Assembly: GCA_017622055.1 (NCBI GenBank)
Contig: JAGARY010000214.1
Span: 1-5,474, forward strand
Length of the DNA stretch: 5,474 nt
Direction: 5' to 3'
From: Treponema sp.
Lineage (GTDB): Bacteria > Spirochaetota > Spirochaetia > Treponematales > Treponemataceae
In this document: in pieces, positions 1 to 5,474 of the stretch
Numbering within the stretch: position 1 is the stretch's first letter
Layout: the number at the start of each line of letters is the position of its first letter
Made by a program: the position numbers and the translations under genes
Notes under the pieces: model-generated
Database searches by the model: none
Told to the model about the DNA's origin: nothing
The model's input: the letters and a program-made list of their open reading frames with translations, nothing else

Positions 1-896
1 AGGAAGAGATTAATGAAAAACCAAAAATTGTATATGGGGCTTTTGCGGTGGGAATTCACGGAAAAGATTTTTCTATAATTTTTGATAAACGTGAAGGCGG
101 ACTTTCTTCCCTTGTTTATAATGAAAAAGAATATATTACAAGAGTTCCAAAAATTAGTTTTCATAGAGCGGCAACAGATAATGATGTTGGCTGCGGATTT
201 CACAATGCCAGTGCTCAATGGAGAATTGCAGGACAAAACAGTCGTCTTATTGGGTCTAACTTTACAACAAATGAAGAGGAAAGATTTTTGAATGCAGTTT
301 ATGATTTTGAATCTGGGTCAAATCCTTCGTTTAAATTTACAGTTTCATATAAAGCATATTTTGATGGTCATATTGAAGTAAAAGCAGATTTTCCAGGAAT
401 TGAAAATGCCGATAATTTGTTAAAAGAATTACCAATTTTTGCCATTGATTTTAAATTAAAATATGAAAATCACAATTTTGAATATTACGGCTTTGGTCCA
501 GATGAAAACTACGTAGATAGATGTAAAGGTGCAAAACTTGGACTTTACACAAATACCGCAGAAAAAAATTTATCTGGATATTTGAATCCTCAAGAATGTG
601 GAAACAGAATGGAAGTTAGATTTTTAAAAGTATTTGATAACGAACAAAATGGTTTAATTTTTACAGCCAAAAATGTTCCATTTGAAATGAGTGTTTTACC
701 AAATAGTTCTTATGAATTAGAAAATGCACTTCATTTACACGAACTTCAAAAGCAAAAATATACTTGGGTTAGAATTGCTTCAAAACAAATGGGAGTTGGC
801 GGCGATGATTCATGGGGAGCCCCAGTTCATGATGAATATAAAATTCAAAGTAAAGATTCTCAAACAATTCATTTTACAATTCATAAGATTGTTTGA
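1..896 (+). CDS. lacZ: LacZ-type beta-galactosidase (GH2), C-terminal fragment, 5' end outside window
   Basis: The reading frame is open to the window edge (codons from base 3; GTG at 48 is an internal valine), giving about 297 C-terminal residues of a protein that in this family is usually about 1,000 long. This is the beta-galactosidase small-chain domain, the last domain of GH2 LacZ, which hydrolyses terminal beta-galactosides such as lactose. Counting from the first visible codon, matches to E. coli LacZ are RAATDND at 55-61 (RAPLDND), GFGPDENYVDR at 163-173 (GLGPQENYPDR), PQECGNR at 196-202 (ENGLR region) and GVGGDDSW at 264-271. The Trp of that last motif corresponds to active-site Trp999. 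The catalytic glutamates lie in the missing part. The stop TGA at 894-896 is followed 47 bases later by an antiporter gene on the same strand. No signal peptide can be judged. The domain call is very secure. Specificity for lactose rather than another beta-galactoside is inferred. Confidence 0.95.
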   Translation, partial: EEINEKPKIVYGAFAVGIHGKDFSIIFDKREGGLSSLVYNEKEYITRVPKISFHRAATDNDVGCGFHNASAQWRIAGQNSRLIGSNFTTNEEERFLNAVYDFESGSNPSFKFTVSYKAYFDGHIEVKADFPGIENADNLLKELPIFAIDFKLKYENHNFEYYGFGPDENYVDRCKGAKLGLYTNTAEKNLSGYLNPQECGNRMEVRFLKVFDNEQNGLIFTAKNVPFEMSVLPNSSYELENALHLHELQKQKYTWVRIASKQMGVGGDDSWGAPVHDEYKIQSKDSQTIHFTIHKIV

Positions 897-902
897 TATA
901 AT
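873..902 (+). promoter_or_regulatory. Candidate sigma-70 promoter for the antiporter gene
   Basis: A perfect TATAAT at 897-902 lies 18 bases after TTTACA at 873-878 (5 of 6 with TTGACA). Transcription would start near 909, leaving a short leader of about 35 bases that includes the ribosome binding site of the gene starting at 944. The promoter overlaps the last codons and stop of lacZ. It would let the antiporter be expressed separately from the upstream gene. In an AT-rich genome chance matches occur, so support is moderate. Confidence 0.5.
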
Positions 903-925
903 AGGAAGATATCTACATCAAAATC

Positions 926-931
926 AAAGGA
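926..931 (+). promoter_or_regulatory. Ribosome binding site of the NhaC-family gene
   Basis: AAAGGA lies 12 bases before the ATG at 944-946. The spacing is slightly long but there is no better purine-rich site nearer. It supports ATG 944 as the start, which also gives a normal short cytoplasmic N-terminus before the first membrane segment. Confidence 0.6.
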
Positions 932-943
932 CGGCAAAATCAA

Positions 944-2260
944 ATGGATAATAAACCAAATTACAAAGCCTTACTCCCAATTGGAGTATTTTTGGTTCTA
1001 TATTTAGGACTTGGAATTTTATTTGAATACGTTTTAAAAATTTCAATGGGATTTTATAACATCCCAATAGTTGTTATTTTTTTGATTGCACTTTTAGTTG
1101 CTTGTTTGCAAAATCCAAAAGTAAAATTGGACGAAAAGTTTGATTTTATGGCAAAAGGTGTTGGAGACAAAAATATTGTAATCATGATTTTAATTTTTAT
1201 GGTGGCAGGTGTTTTTGTTGGAGTTGTTGGAAGAAGTAGCGCAGAAAGCGTTGCATACTTTATGCTTTCTTTTATTCCACCACAGTTTGCAGTTTTAGTT
1301 TTATTTGTTGTAAGTGCATTCGTTTCTTTGGCAATGGGAACTTCCGTTGGAACAATCACATTAATTTCTCCAATTGCTGTGGCTGTGGCTGCTAGTTCTG
1401 GATTTACAGTTCCAGTTTGTTTGGGTGCAGTTGTTGGTGGCTCAATGTTTGGAGACAATCTTTCATTTATTTCTGACACAACAATTGCCGCTTGTAACGG
1501 ACAAGGTTGCCAAATGAAAGATAAATTCAAAGCAAATTTCTGGATTGCTCTTCCTGCCGCAATTGTAACAATGATTATTATTACAATTATTTCGTTAAAT
1601 GTAGAAGTTGGAGAGCCAATCATTGGCGATTACAATTTGCTAAAAATTCTTCCATACATTTTAGTTTTAATTGGCGGAATTATTGGAATTAACGTATTTG
1701 TTGTTTTATTAATTGGTATTGTAAGTGGAACAATCATCATGCTTGCAACAGGTTCTACAGCTCCAACTGCCCTTCTTTCTAGCATGGACGCAGGCGTTTC
1801 TGGAATGTTTGAAACAACAATCGTTGCAATTTTGGTAGCTGCAATTTGTGCATTAATTGAAAACTACGGCGGATTTGCTGCCCTTCTTTCTTTAATCAAA
1901 AAATTATTCAAAGGAAAAAAAGGTGGACAACTTGGAATGGGACTTTTAGTTGGGGCTATGGACATTGCAACAGCAAATAACACAGTTGCAATTGTAATGG
2001 CTAACCCAATTGCAAAAGAAATGGCACAAGATTACGGAATCTCGCCTAAAAAAGCCGCTTCAATTTTGGACACTTTTAGTTGCGTTTTCCAAGGAATTAT
2101 TCCATACGGTGCACAAATGTTAGTAGCACTTTCTGTAGCACAGGGATTAGGTCATAATGTTTCGGCTTTCCAAGTAATTCCAAATTTAATTTACCCATTT
2201 ATGTTGCTACTTAGTTCTTTAGTATTTATCTTTTTGGTAAAAGAAAAATCTGAAAATTAA
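944..2260 (+). CDS. NhaC-family Na+/H+ antiporter, complete
   Basis: This 438-residue inner-membrane protein is predicted to exchange Na+ (or a related cation or substrate) for protons. About 11-12 hydrophobic segments are visible, for example around residues 11-32, 38-55, 77-96, 104-130, 136-168, 199-218, 233-268, 291-306, 372-400 and 411-433. Family signatures are GTSVGTITLISP at 132-143, FGDNLSFISDTT at 169-180 (usual form GDxxSPISDTT, here Phe replaces Pro), ANNTVAIVMANPIAKE at 344-359 and LDTFSCVFQGIIPYGAQ at 375-391. A basic loop at about 319-327 (KKLFKGKKG) is probably cytoplasmic. The length is normal for the family. It follows a beta-galactosidase by 47 bases with its own candidate promoter. 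One inferred role is to re-export Na+ brought in by sodium-coupled sugar uptake. NhaC relatives can also exchange organic acids (MleN, malate/lactate), so the substrate is not certain. Confidence 0.92.
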   Translation: MDNKPNYKALLPIGVFLVLYLGLGILFEYVLKISMGFYNIPIVVIFLIALLVACLQNPKVKLDEKFDFMAKGVGDKNIVIMILIFMVAGVFVGVVGRSSAESVAYFMLSFIPPQFAVLVLFVVSAFVSLAMGTSVGTITLISPIAVAVAASSGFTVPVCLGAVVGGSMFGDNLSFISDTTIAACNGQGCQMKDKFKANFWIALPAAIVTMIIITIISLNVEVGEPIIGDYNLLKILPYILVLIGGIIGINVFVVLLIGIVSGTIIMLATGSTAPTALLSSMDAGVSGMFETTIVAILVAAICALIENYGGFAALLSLIKKLFKGKKGGQLGMGLLVGAMDIATANNTVAIVMANPIAKEMAQDYGISPKKAASILDTFSCVFQGIIPYGAQMLVALSVAQGLGHNVSAFQVIPNLIYPFMLLLSSLVFIFLVKEKSEN

Positions 2261-2280
2261 AAAGTTTTTCTGGGGGTTCC

Positions 2281-2330
2281 CTGCCATTCGCAAGTTTTTT
2301 AGCTAATCGCAAAAAAAAACTTGCTGGCAG
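2281..2330. repeat. Imperfect 17-bp inverted repeat at the convergent gene end
   Basis: The left arm is CTGCCA (2281-2286), TTC (2287-2289), GCAAGTTTTTT (2290-2300). The right arm is AAAAAACTTGC (2314-2324), TGGCAG (2325-2330). All 17 paired positions match, the only irregularity is the 3-base TTC bulge, and the loop is 13 bases. It starts 20 bases after the antiporter stop. It could act as a transcription end signal or as a transcript-stabilising hairpin for the plus-strand gene. It lacks a classical GC stem followed directly by a T-run, because the T/A runs are inside the arms. It could equally be the terminus of a small repeat element. Confidence 0.6.
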
Positions 2331-2420
2331 GTCGCTACTTCCGCCCTTTCGCTTTCGCTCCATTCCAGCCGCCAACAAAGTTGTCGTCAGGAACGCCTTC
2401 GGCGGGGCTCCAATCGCTAA
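2331..2420. repeat. GC-rich structured intergenic stretch, possible interspersed repeat
   Basis: This stretch has about 59% G+C by direct count (53 of 90), against about 38% in a 60-base sample of the antiporter gene. It holds nested small palindromes: CAACAAAGTTG at 2373-2383, CGCCTTCGGCG at 2394-2404, and AGCCGCC at 2367-2373 facing GGCGGGGCT at 2401-2409 with a two-base bulge. TCGC occurs six times between 2288 and 2417. No coding sequence is credible here. The composition and structure look like a dispersed repeat element, but copies elsewhere cannot be seen from this window. The rest of the gap 2261-2488 holds only the inverted repeat before it and the short repeat after it. Confidence 0.45.
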
Positions 2421-2435
2421 CCCAAGTTTTTTTTA

Positions 2436-2468
2436 ACAACATTAATTGCAAACAAATCCCTGTGGTCC
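2436..2468 (-). repeat. Short interspersed repeat, copy A (3' of the SUMF1-domain gene)
   Basis: This copy matches 3759-3791 at 26 of 33 positions without gaps. The shared plus-strand core is TTGC(A/G)AACAAATC followed by TGTGG(T/C)CC. On the minus strand it begins 20 bases after the stop of the gene ending at 2489. It contains a small hairpin, GCAAT-TAAT-GTTGT, held by G-U wobbles where copy B has Watson-Crick pairs. No T-run follows on the minus strand, so it is not a standard intrinsic terminator. Confidence 0.6.
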
Positions 2469-2488
2469 CTCTGAATTCTGAATTTTCT

Positions 2489-3712
2489 TTACAACGTTCT
2501 ACAAATTCTAAAGCCATACTCCGTATTTTTCAAACTTTCAGAATAACTTCCAATACTGTAAACTCTACACATCCACGCATATTGATAATGAGATCGTCCC
2601 ATTGTGCATCTGTAATTACTAAAAGAAACACTTTTATCGGCATACAATTGTTTATCAGTCCAAGTATTTCCTCGGGGATTTAAAATATATCCGTCAACAT
2701 CTAAATACGCTTCATCATGAGTAATAAAATGTATTAAACTTCCCTCGCCAGCTTTCCAAACTGTTTTATCCCAACAATATTCGTTGGCATTTCCGCACAT
2801 ATTATAAAGCCCAATTGGATTTTCCTTTTTAGATTTTACTGAATGATTTTTATTTCCAGCCCTTGAATCTTCACACCAAATATCGTTATAGTCATTTGTA
2901 CAACCGTATTGTGCATTCCAAACTTCCGTATTAGAAGGATTTGCGCCACGAGCAGCATACTCCCACTCAGCAACAGTTGGAAGTCTGTATCCTTTTTTTG
3001 CAGGATTCATAAAAGGTTCGCATTTTATTCCAGAAGAAGAAGGTTCATTTTCATTTCTTGGTTTATAACCAGAAGGCCACCCTTCTGCAAATCCTCCATG
3101 CTCATAGGTATATGGAATTGTAAAGTTTTGGTCAGCATAATAAACAATGTGCGCTTTTCCCATTGTCATTTCTGTAAGCTTATTACAAAAAACAATAATT
3201 TCTACAAAATCAAGCATAACAATTGGTAAATCATCTCCAATAAATTGCGGATACTGAATAAAATATCTGTCTGTAGAAGAATCATAAGTTTCTGTAGCAA
3301 TAGATCTAGATTTTTCACCCATTACAGCTTTGTACAATCTTTGCGAAACTTCAAACTGACTCATTTCAAAAGCTGTAAGCCTAACTTTTCTTCCGGGAGG
3401 AAACGCACCTTTTAGAGAATCAGAATCAGAGTCTGAATCCCATTCTCGTGGTGTGTAATGATTTTCATTTACAGAACAAATATCTTCATGATACCCTTCT
3501 GGAATTACCACCGAACTTGAAGTATATGGAATTTTTTCTCCATCAATTACAATTTCACTATCTTCAATTGGGCCTTGTTTTTGGGTAAAAGCTTCGCGGT
3601 CATAATCAGCTTCACATTTTACAAAATTTTTAGACTTATCCAAATCTTGCAAAACATCACTACAAGAAAACAACAAAAAACAACTAATAACTATAAAAAT
3701 AAAATTTTTCAT
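2489..3712 (-). CDS. SUMF1 (formylglycine-generating-enzyme-like) domain lipoprotein
   Basis: The protein has 407 residues. The start ATG (3710-3712) has AAAGGA 8 bases upstream. Residues 1-17 form a lipoprotein signal, MKNFIFIVIS then CFLLFSC, with lipobox LFSC, so Cys17 is probably lipidated and the protein anchored in the envelope. A linker to about residue 105 contains four consecutive Asp-Ser pairs at 92-99. The FGE-sulfatase/SUMF1 fold follows: FEVSQRLYKAVMG at 120-132, DLPIVMLDFVEIIVFCNKL at 161-179, GYRLPTVAEWEYAARG at 241-256, NPIGLYNMCGNANEYCWD at 298-315 and the terminal YGFRICR at 399-405. True FGEs oxidise a sulfatase cysteine using a paired-cysteine copper site. I cannot show that pair here and no sulfatase is nearby, so an enzymatic role is unproven and a binding or structural role is as likely. 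Eleven cysteines lie beyond Cys17. It lies 94 bases downstream of the barrel-protein gene. Confidence 0.88.
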   Translation of the reverse strand: MKNFIFIVISCFLLFSCSDVLQDLDKSKNFVKCEADYDREAFTQKQGPIEDSEIVIDGEKIPYTSSSVVIPEGYHEDICSVNENHYTPREWDSDSDSDSLKGAFPPGRKVRLTAFEMSQFEVSQRLYKAVMGEKSRSIATETYDSSTDRYFIQYPQFIGDDLPIVMLDFVEIIVFCNKLTEMTMGKAHIVYYADQNFTIPYTYEHGGFAEGWPSGYKPRNENEPSSSGIKCEPFMNPAKKGYRLPTVAEWEYAARGANPSNTEVWNAQYGCTNDYNDIWCEDSRAGNKNHSVKSKKENPIGLYNMCGNANEYCWDKTVWKAGEGSLIHFITHDEAYLDVDGYILNPRGNTWTDKQLYADKSVSFSNYRCTMGRSHYQYAWMCRVYSIGSYSESLKNTEYGFRICRTL

Positions 3713-3720
3713 TTTACTTT

Positions 3721-3726
3721 TCCTTT
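3721..3726 (-). promoter_or_regulatory. Ribosome binding site of the SUMF1-domain lipoprotein gene
   Basis: AAAGGA on the minus strand lies 8 bases before the ATG at 3710-3712. The spacing is optimal, and it fixes a start that yields an intact lipoprotein signal peptide. Confidence 0.75.
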
Positions 3727-3758
3727 AATTATATTTATCTTCCATACGATAAACGTGA

Positions 3759-3791
3759 GCAACTTTAGTTGCGAACAAATCTGTGTGGCCC
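3759..3791 (-). repeat. Short interspersed repeat, copy B (3' of the barrel-protein gene)
   Basis: This is the second copy of the 33-base repeat also found at 2436-2468. On the minus strand it begins 15 bases after the stop of the gene ending at 3807. It contains a perfect 5-bp hairpin, GCAAC-TAAA-GTTGC (3759-3772). No T-run follows it. It sits between the barrel-protein gene and the SUMF1 gene, in the 94-base gap 3713-3806 that holds no other clear signal except the ribosome binding site of the downstream gene. Confidence 0.6.
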
Positions 3792-3806
3792 AAATTTCAT
3801 TCTTAA

Positions 3807-4379
3807 TTAAAATCTATAACTTGCCCCAAGTTTCACACCCAAATAATTTATTACTCCATCTTTCACAGGTACAAAAGTAAAAACTGGCGAAACATTGAAA
3901 ATTAAATTATATTTCCATATATATCGCAAATCACAAGAAGCATAAATCATAAAATCAGAATAACTATCTTTCATAGAATAACCACCAGAAAATTTGTGAT
4001 TAATTATTCCTAAATTTAATTGAGGTTTTAACTGAAAACTTTTAGGAAGATTTATCAAATAAAACGCGCCAAAAGAAAAATAGTTTTGCGTGAATTTTTC
4101 TACATAATTTCCATTGGGAAAAACATTTGCAAATCCAAAAGCTGCATTCACTCCAATATTTTCAATTTTAAAAAGTTTTTTTGGCAAAACATAGTTTACA
4201 AAAACTTCACCTCCCAAAGTTGCCTTTGCATATTCAGAAAAATCACCAATTGCATATTGATTAATCAAATTAATACCAAATTCCAGACCTAAGTCTTTTT
4301 TTGATTTTTCAGAACCTTCAGAAAAAACACCCAAAATACAAAAAACACAAACAAAAAATATAGAAAAAAACTTTTTCAC
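3807..4379 (-). CDS. Probable small outer-membrane beta-barrel protein, GTG start
   Basis: I do not recognise a named family. A TTG at 4400 would also open this frame, but AGGAG at 4387-4391 lies 7 bases before GTG 4377-4379. Starting there gives the textbook signal peptide MKKFFSIFFVCVFCILGVFS, with likely cleavage near residue 20. The mature part of about 170 residues alternates polar and hydrophobic or aromatic residues in short strands (for example LGLEFGINL, AFGFANVF, YFSFGAFYLI, LKPQLNLGII, LIFNVSPVFTF, LGVKLGASYRF) and ends in an aromatic Phe. This is typical of porin-like barrels recognised by the Bam machinery. The size suggests an 8-stranded barrel. The cysteines lie in the middle of the hydrophobic signal, so a lipobox is unlikely. 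The gene lies 31 bases after the GH8 gene, so co-transcription is plausible. The function is unknown and transport of oligosaccharides is only a guess. Confidence 0.8.
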   Translation of the reverse strand: MKKFFSIFFVCVFCILGVFSEGSEKSKKDLGLEFGINLINQYAIGDFSEYAKATLGGEVFVNYVLPKKLFKIENIGVNAAFGFANVFPNGNYVEKFTQNYFSFGAFYLINLPKSFQLKPQLNLGIINHKFSGGYSMKDSYSDFMIYASCDLRYIWKYNLIFNVSPVFTFVPVKDGVINYLGVKLGASYRF

Positions 4380-4386
4380 TTCCTCT

Positions 4387-4391
4387 CTCCT
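4387..4391 (-). promoter_or_regulatory. Ribosome binding site deciding the GTG start
   Basis: AGGAG on the minus strand lies 7 bases before GTG 4377-4379. It falls inside the coding region that a TTG start at 4400 would imply, which argues against that longer reading. Confidence 0.75.
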
Positions 4392-4410
4392 AAATTTCAA
4401 TATCTAGCTC

Positions 4411-5474
4411 TTATTCTACACAATATTTTCCACTTAAAGCAAGCATTGCAAACATGTATAAACAATTGTCGTAATAGCGACGTTCTCCAGTTCTAAGTGG
4501 AGTTTCCCAAAAACGACGAACAATTTTTTCTGCATTTTGTTTTGCAGCATCTGAACAAGCCATTGTAGTTTGAGCCAAAGTTGCCAAAAGCCCAATTGGA
4601 TGAAGAGCTTTTTCTTCTGTTCCACCTTCTTGCAAAACAGGTGTTCCATCAATTTTATATTTTTTGTAATCTTTTGGATCAATATCTGCAAAAAAGTTGA
4701 TTAAATTGTCGGCAATTGTGCTAAAACCAGTTTCTTTTCCGTTGTTATTCCATAAAACATCAAGTCCAATATTTGCGCCAGTTCTGTAAGCGTCGCTATA
4801 AAAATCTCCGTGGCCTTCTGGTGGTCCATAAGGATTTGGAGTTCCGTCAAAGTTTCCATATTCTGGGTTCATTCCTGTTTTTGAATGACAAGCCTTTATC
4901 AAATATTTGCGACTTTCTTCTGCAGCACGCTTCCAAAATGGTCTGTCGGATTCATCAGCCCAAAGTGCAAAATAATCGTAAAAATGCATTAAATGATAAG
5001 AAGGATCACTAAATTTACTTCCAGGAACAAAACGAATCAACGCAGAATCTTTTTCCCACATAGAAATTTCGTGATGTAAACAAGTGCGCAAAATCTTTTT
5101 AGCCCAATATGTGTAATTGTAGATTCCTTCACCATCGCCCCATTTTTTTCCAGCAAGAAAAAGTGCCATAGCATAAAATTCTTCACCATCTGGAGCAGGT
5201 CCAAAAGCATTTTTCTTTCCATCTGGAGCAACAGACCAAGCAAAATAACCTTTTAAGAATCCTTCAGTCATGTACATAAAATCCATAGAAAATTTCCACA
5301 TACGATCAAAGAATTCTTTTTTATCCATAAGAACACACATCAACATTCCGTAAGACATACCTTCAGTTCGCGCATCACAGTTTCCGGTGTCCATAAAATA
5401 ACCAGTTTCATTTATGCCATCAAAATAAAACCTATTCATTCCTTCAAAAATTGCATAAAAAGTATCATTTACAC
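4411..5474 (-). CDS. GH8 reducing-end xylose-releasing exo-oligoxylanase (Rex type), N-terminus outside window
   Basis: This inverting glycosidase is predicted to remove xylose from the reducing end of xylo-oligosaccharides. The frame is open to the window edge, with 11 in-frame codons before the first Met at 5437-5439 that match the family (NDTFYAIFEG), so that Met is internal. About 353 residues are visible and the family is about 380-390, so only a few dozen are missing. Numbering from that Met, DTGNCDARTEGMSYGM at 17-32 holds the catalytic acid Glu26 (codon 5362-5364), and YSDAYRTGANIGLD at 214-227 holds the likely base Asp216. The Glu-to-Asp spacing of 190 is close to the 193 I recall for Bacillus halodurans Rex (E70, D263). 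ALHPIGLLAT at 278-287 has the Leu-His-Pro loop that I recall blocking the +2 subsite and giving exo action in Rex enzymes. WETPLRTGERRYYDNCLYMFAML at 311-333 is the conserved end. A signal peptide cannot be judged. Family members are often cytoplasmic. A small barrel-protein gene follows 31 bases downstream. Confidence 0.92.
   Translation of the reverse strand, partial: VNDTFYAIFEGMNRFYFDGINETGYFMDTGNCDARTEGMSYGMLMCVLMDKKEFFDRMWKFSMDFMYMTEGFLKGYFAWSVAPDGKKNAFGPAPDGEEFYAMALFLAGKKWGDGEGIYNYTYWAKKILRTCLHHEISMWEKDSALIRFVPGSKFSDPSYHLMHFYDYFALWADESDRPFWKRAAEESRKYLIKACHSKTGMNPEYGNFDGTPNPYGPPEGHGDFYSDAYRTGANIGLDVLWNNNGKETGFSTIADNLINFFADIDPKDYKKYKIDGTPVLQEGGTEEKALHPIGLLATLAQTTMACSDAAKQNAEKIVRRFWETPLRTGERRYYDNCLYMFAMLALSGKYCVE
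4413..4442 (-). promoter_or_regulatory. Weak candidate promoter for the barrel-protein gene
   Basis: On the minus strand TTGCTT (4437-4442) lies 18 bases before TAGAAT (4413-4418, 5 of 6 with TATAAT), inside the last codons of the GH8 gene. Transcription would start near 4405, giving a leader of about 26 bases that includes the AGGAG site. The -35 match is poor (3 of 6), so read-through from the GH8 gene is equally possible. Confidence 0.3.

Noticed and set aside
1054..1623. Minus-strand open frame of 189 codons
   Set aside because: It lies entirely antisense to the well-supported NhaC-family gene and its translation is low-complexity (Thr/Ile/Ala rich), which is a shadow of the membrane-protein codons.
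2335..2517. Minus-strand open frame of 60 codons
   Set aside because: It begins inside the SUMF1 gene in another frame and runs through the GC-rich repeat. It looks like the spurious proteins often called over dispersed repeats.
2321..2683. Plus-strand open frame of 120 codons across the repeat region
   Set aside because: It starts in the inverted repeat and runs antisense into the C-terminus of the SUMF1 gene. No ribosome binding site or family resemblance was found.
3728..3733. TATAAT on the minus strand before the SUMF1 lipoprotein gene
   Set aside because: It is only 15 bases from the ATG, so transcription would begin after or within the ribosome binding site, and no -35 lies at 16-18 bases.
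4434..5243. Short frames antisense to, or out of frame within, the GH8 gene (4434-4691, 4773-5012, 5037-5243)
   Set aside because: All overlap the conserved GH8 coding sequence and show no independent signals or family resemblance.
5437..5439. ATG as the true start of the GH8 gene
   Set aside because: The frame stays open to the window edge and the upstream codons encode residues typical of the family's N-terminal region. No ribosome binding site at a suitable distance justifies a start here.
1..5474. CRISPR array, tRNA, rRNA, transposase or phage genes
   Set aside because: I looked for regularly spaced direct repeats, tRNA-like cloverleafs and mobile-element proteins on both strands and found none.

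Overview
The window reads as part of an AT-rich bacterial chromosome that encodes plant-polysaccharide or oligosaccharide use. I suspect a Treponema-like (gut or rumen) spirochete. The grounds are the low-GC coding sequence, a lipoprotein carrying a formylglycine-generating-enzyme-like (SUMF1) fold, a small outer-membrane barrel protein, a GH8 oligoxylanase and the style of the intergenic repeats. No rRNA or other phylogenetic marker is present, so this assignment is an inference.

Layout: two plus-strand genes converge on three minus-strand genes. On the left (1-896, +) is the C-terminal part of a LacZ-type GH2 beta-galactosidase whose first roughly 700 residues lie outside the window. It is followed after 47 bases by a complete NhaC-family Na+/H+ antiporter (944-2260, +). 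A good sigma-70-like promoter lies across the end of lacZ, so the antiporter may be transcribed both by read-through and independently. The convergent gap 2261-2488 has no credible gene. It holds a 17-bp imperfect inverted repeat, a GC-rich structured stretch and one copy of a short interspersed repeat.

On the minus strand, in transcription order, come a GH8 enzyme of the reducing-end xylose-releasing exo-oligoxylanase (Rex) type (4411-5474, N-terminus outside the window), a 190-residue probable outer-membrane beta-barrel protein (3807-4379, GTG start) and a 407-residue SUMF1-domain lipoprotein (2489-3712). The first two are separated by 31 bases and may be one transcript. The last two are separated by 94 bases that contain the second copy of the short repeat.

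Together the two glycosidases would release xylose from xylo-oligosaccharides and galactose from beta-galactosides. The antiporter could re-export Na+ taken up with substrates, and the two envelope proteins are of unknown role. I see no clearly new biological system. The most interesting non-coding signal is the 33-base repeat present just 3' of two consecutive minus-strand genes, whose stem-loop is preserved by wobble or compensatory changes.
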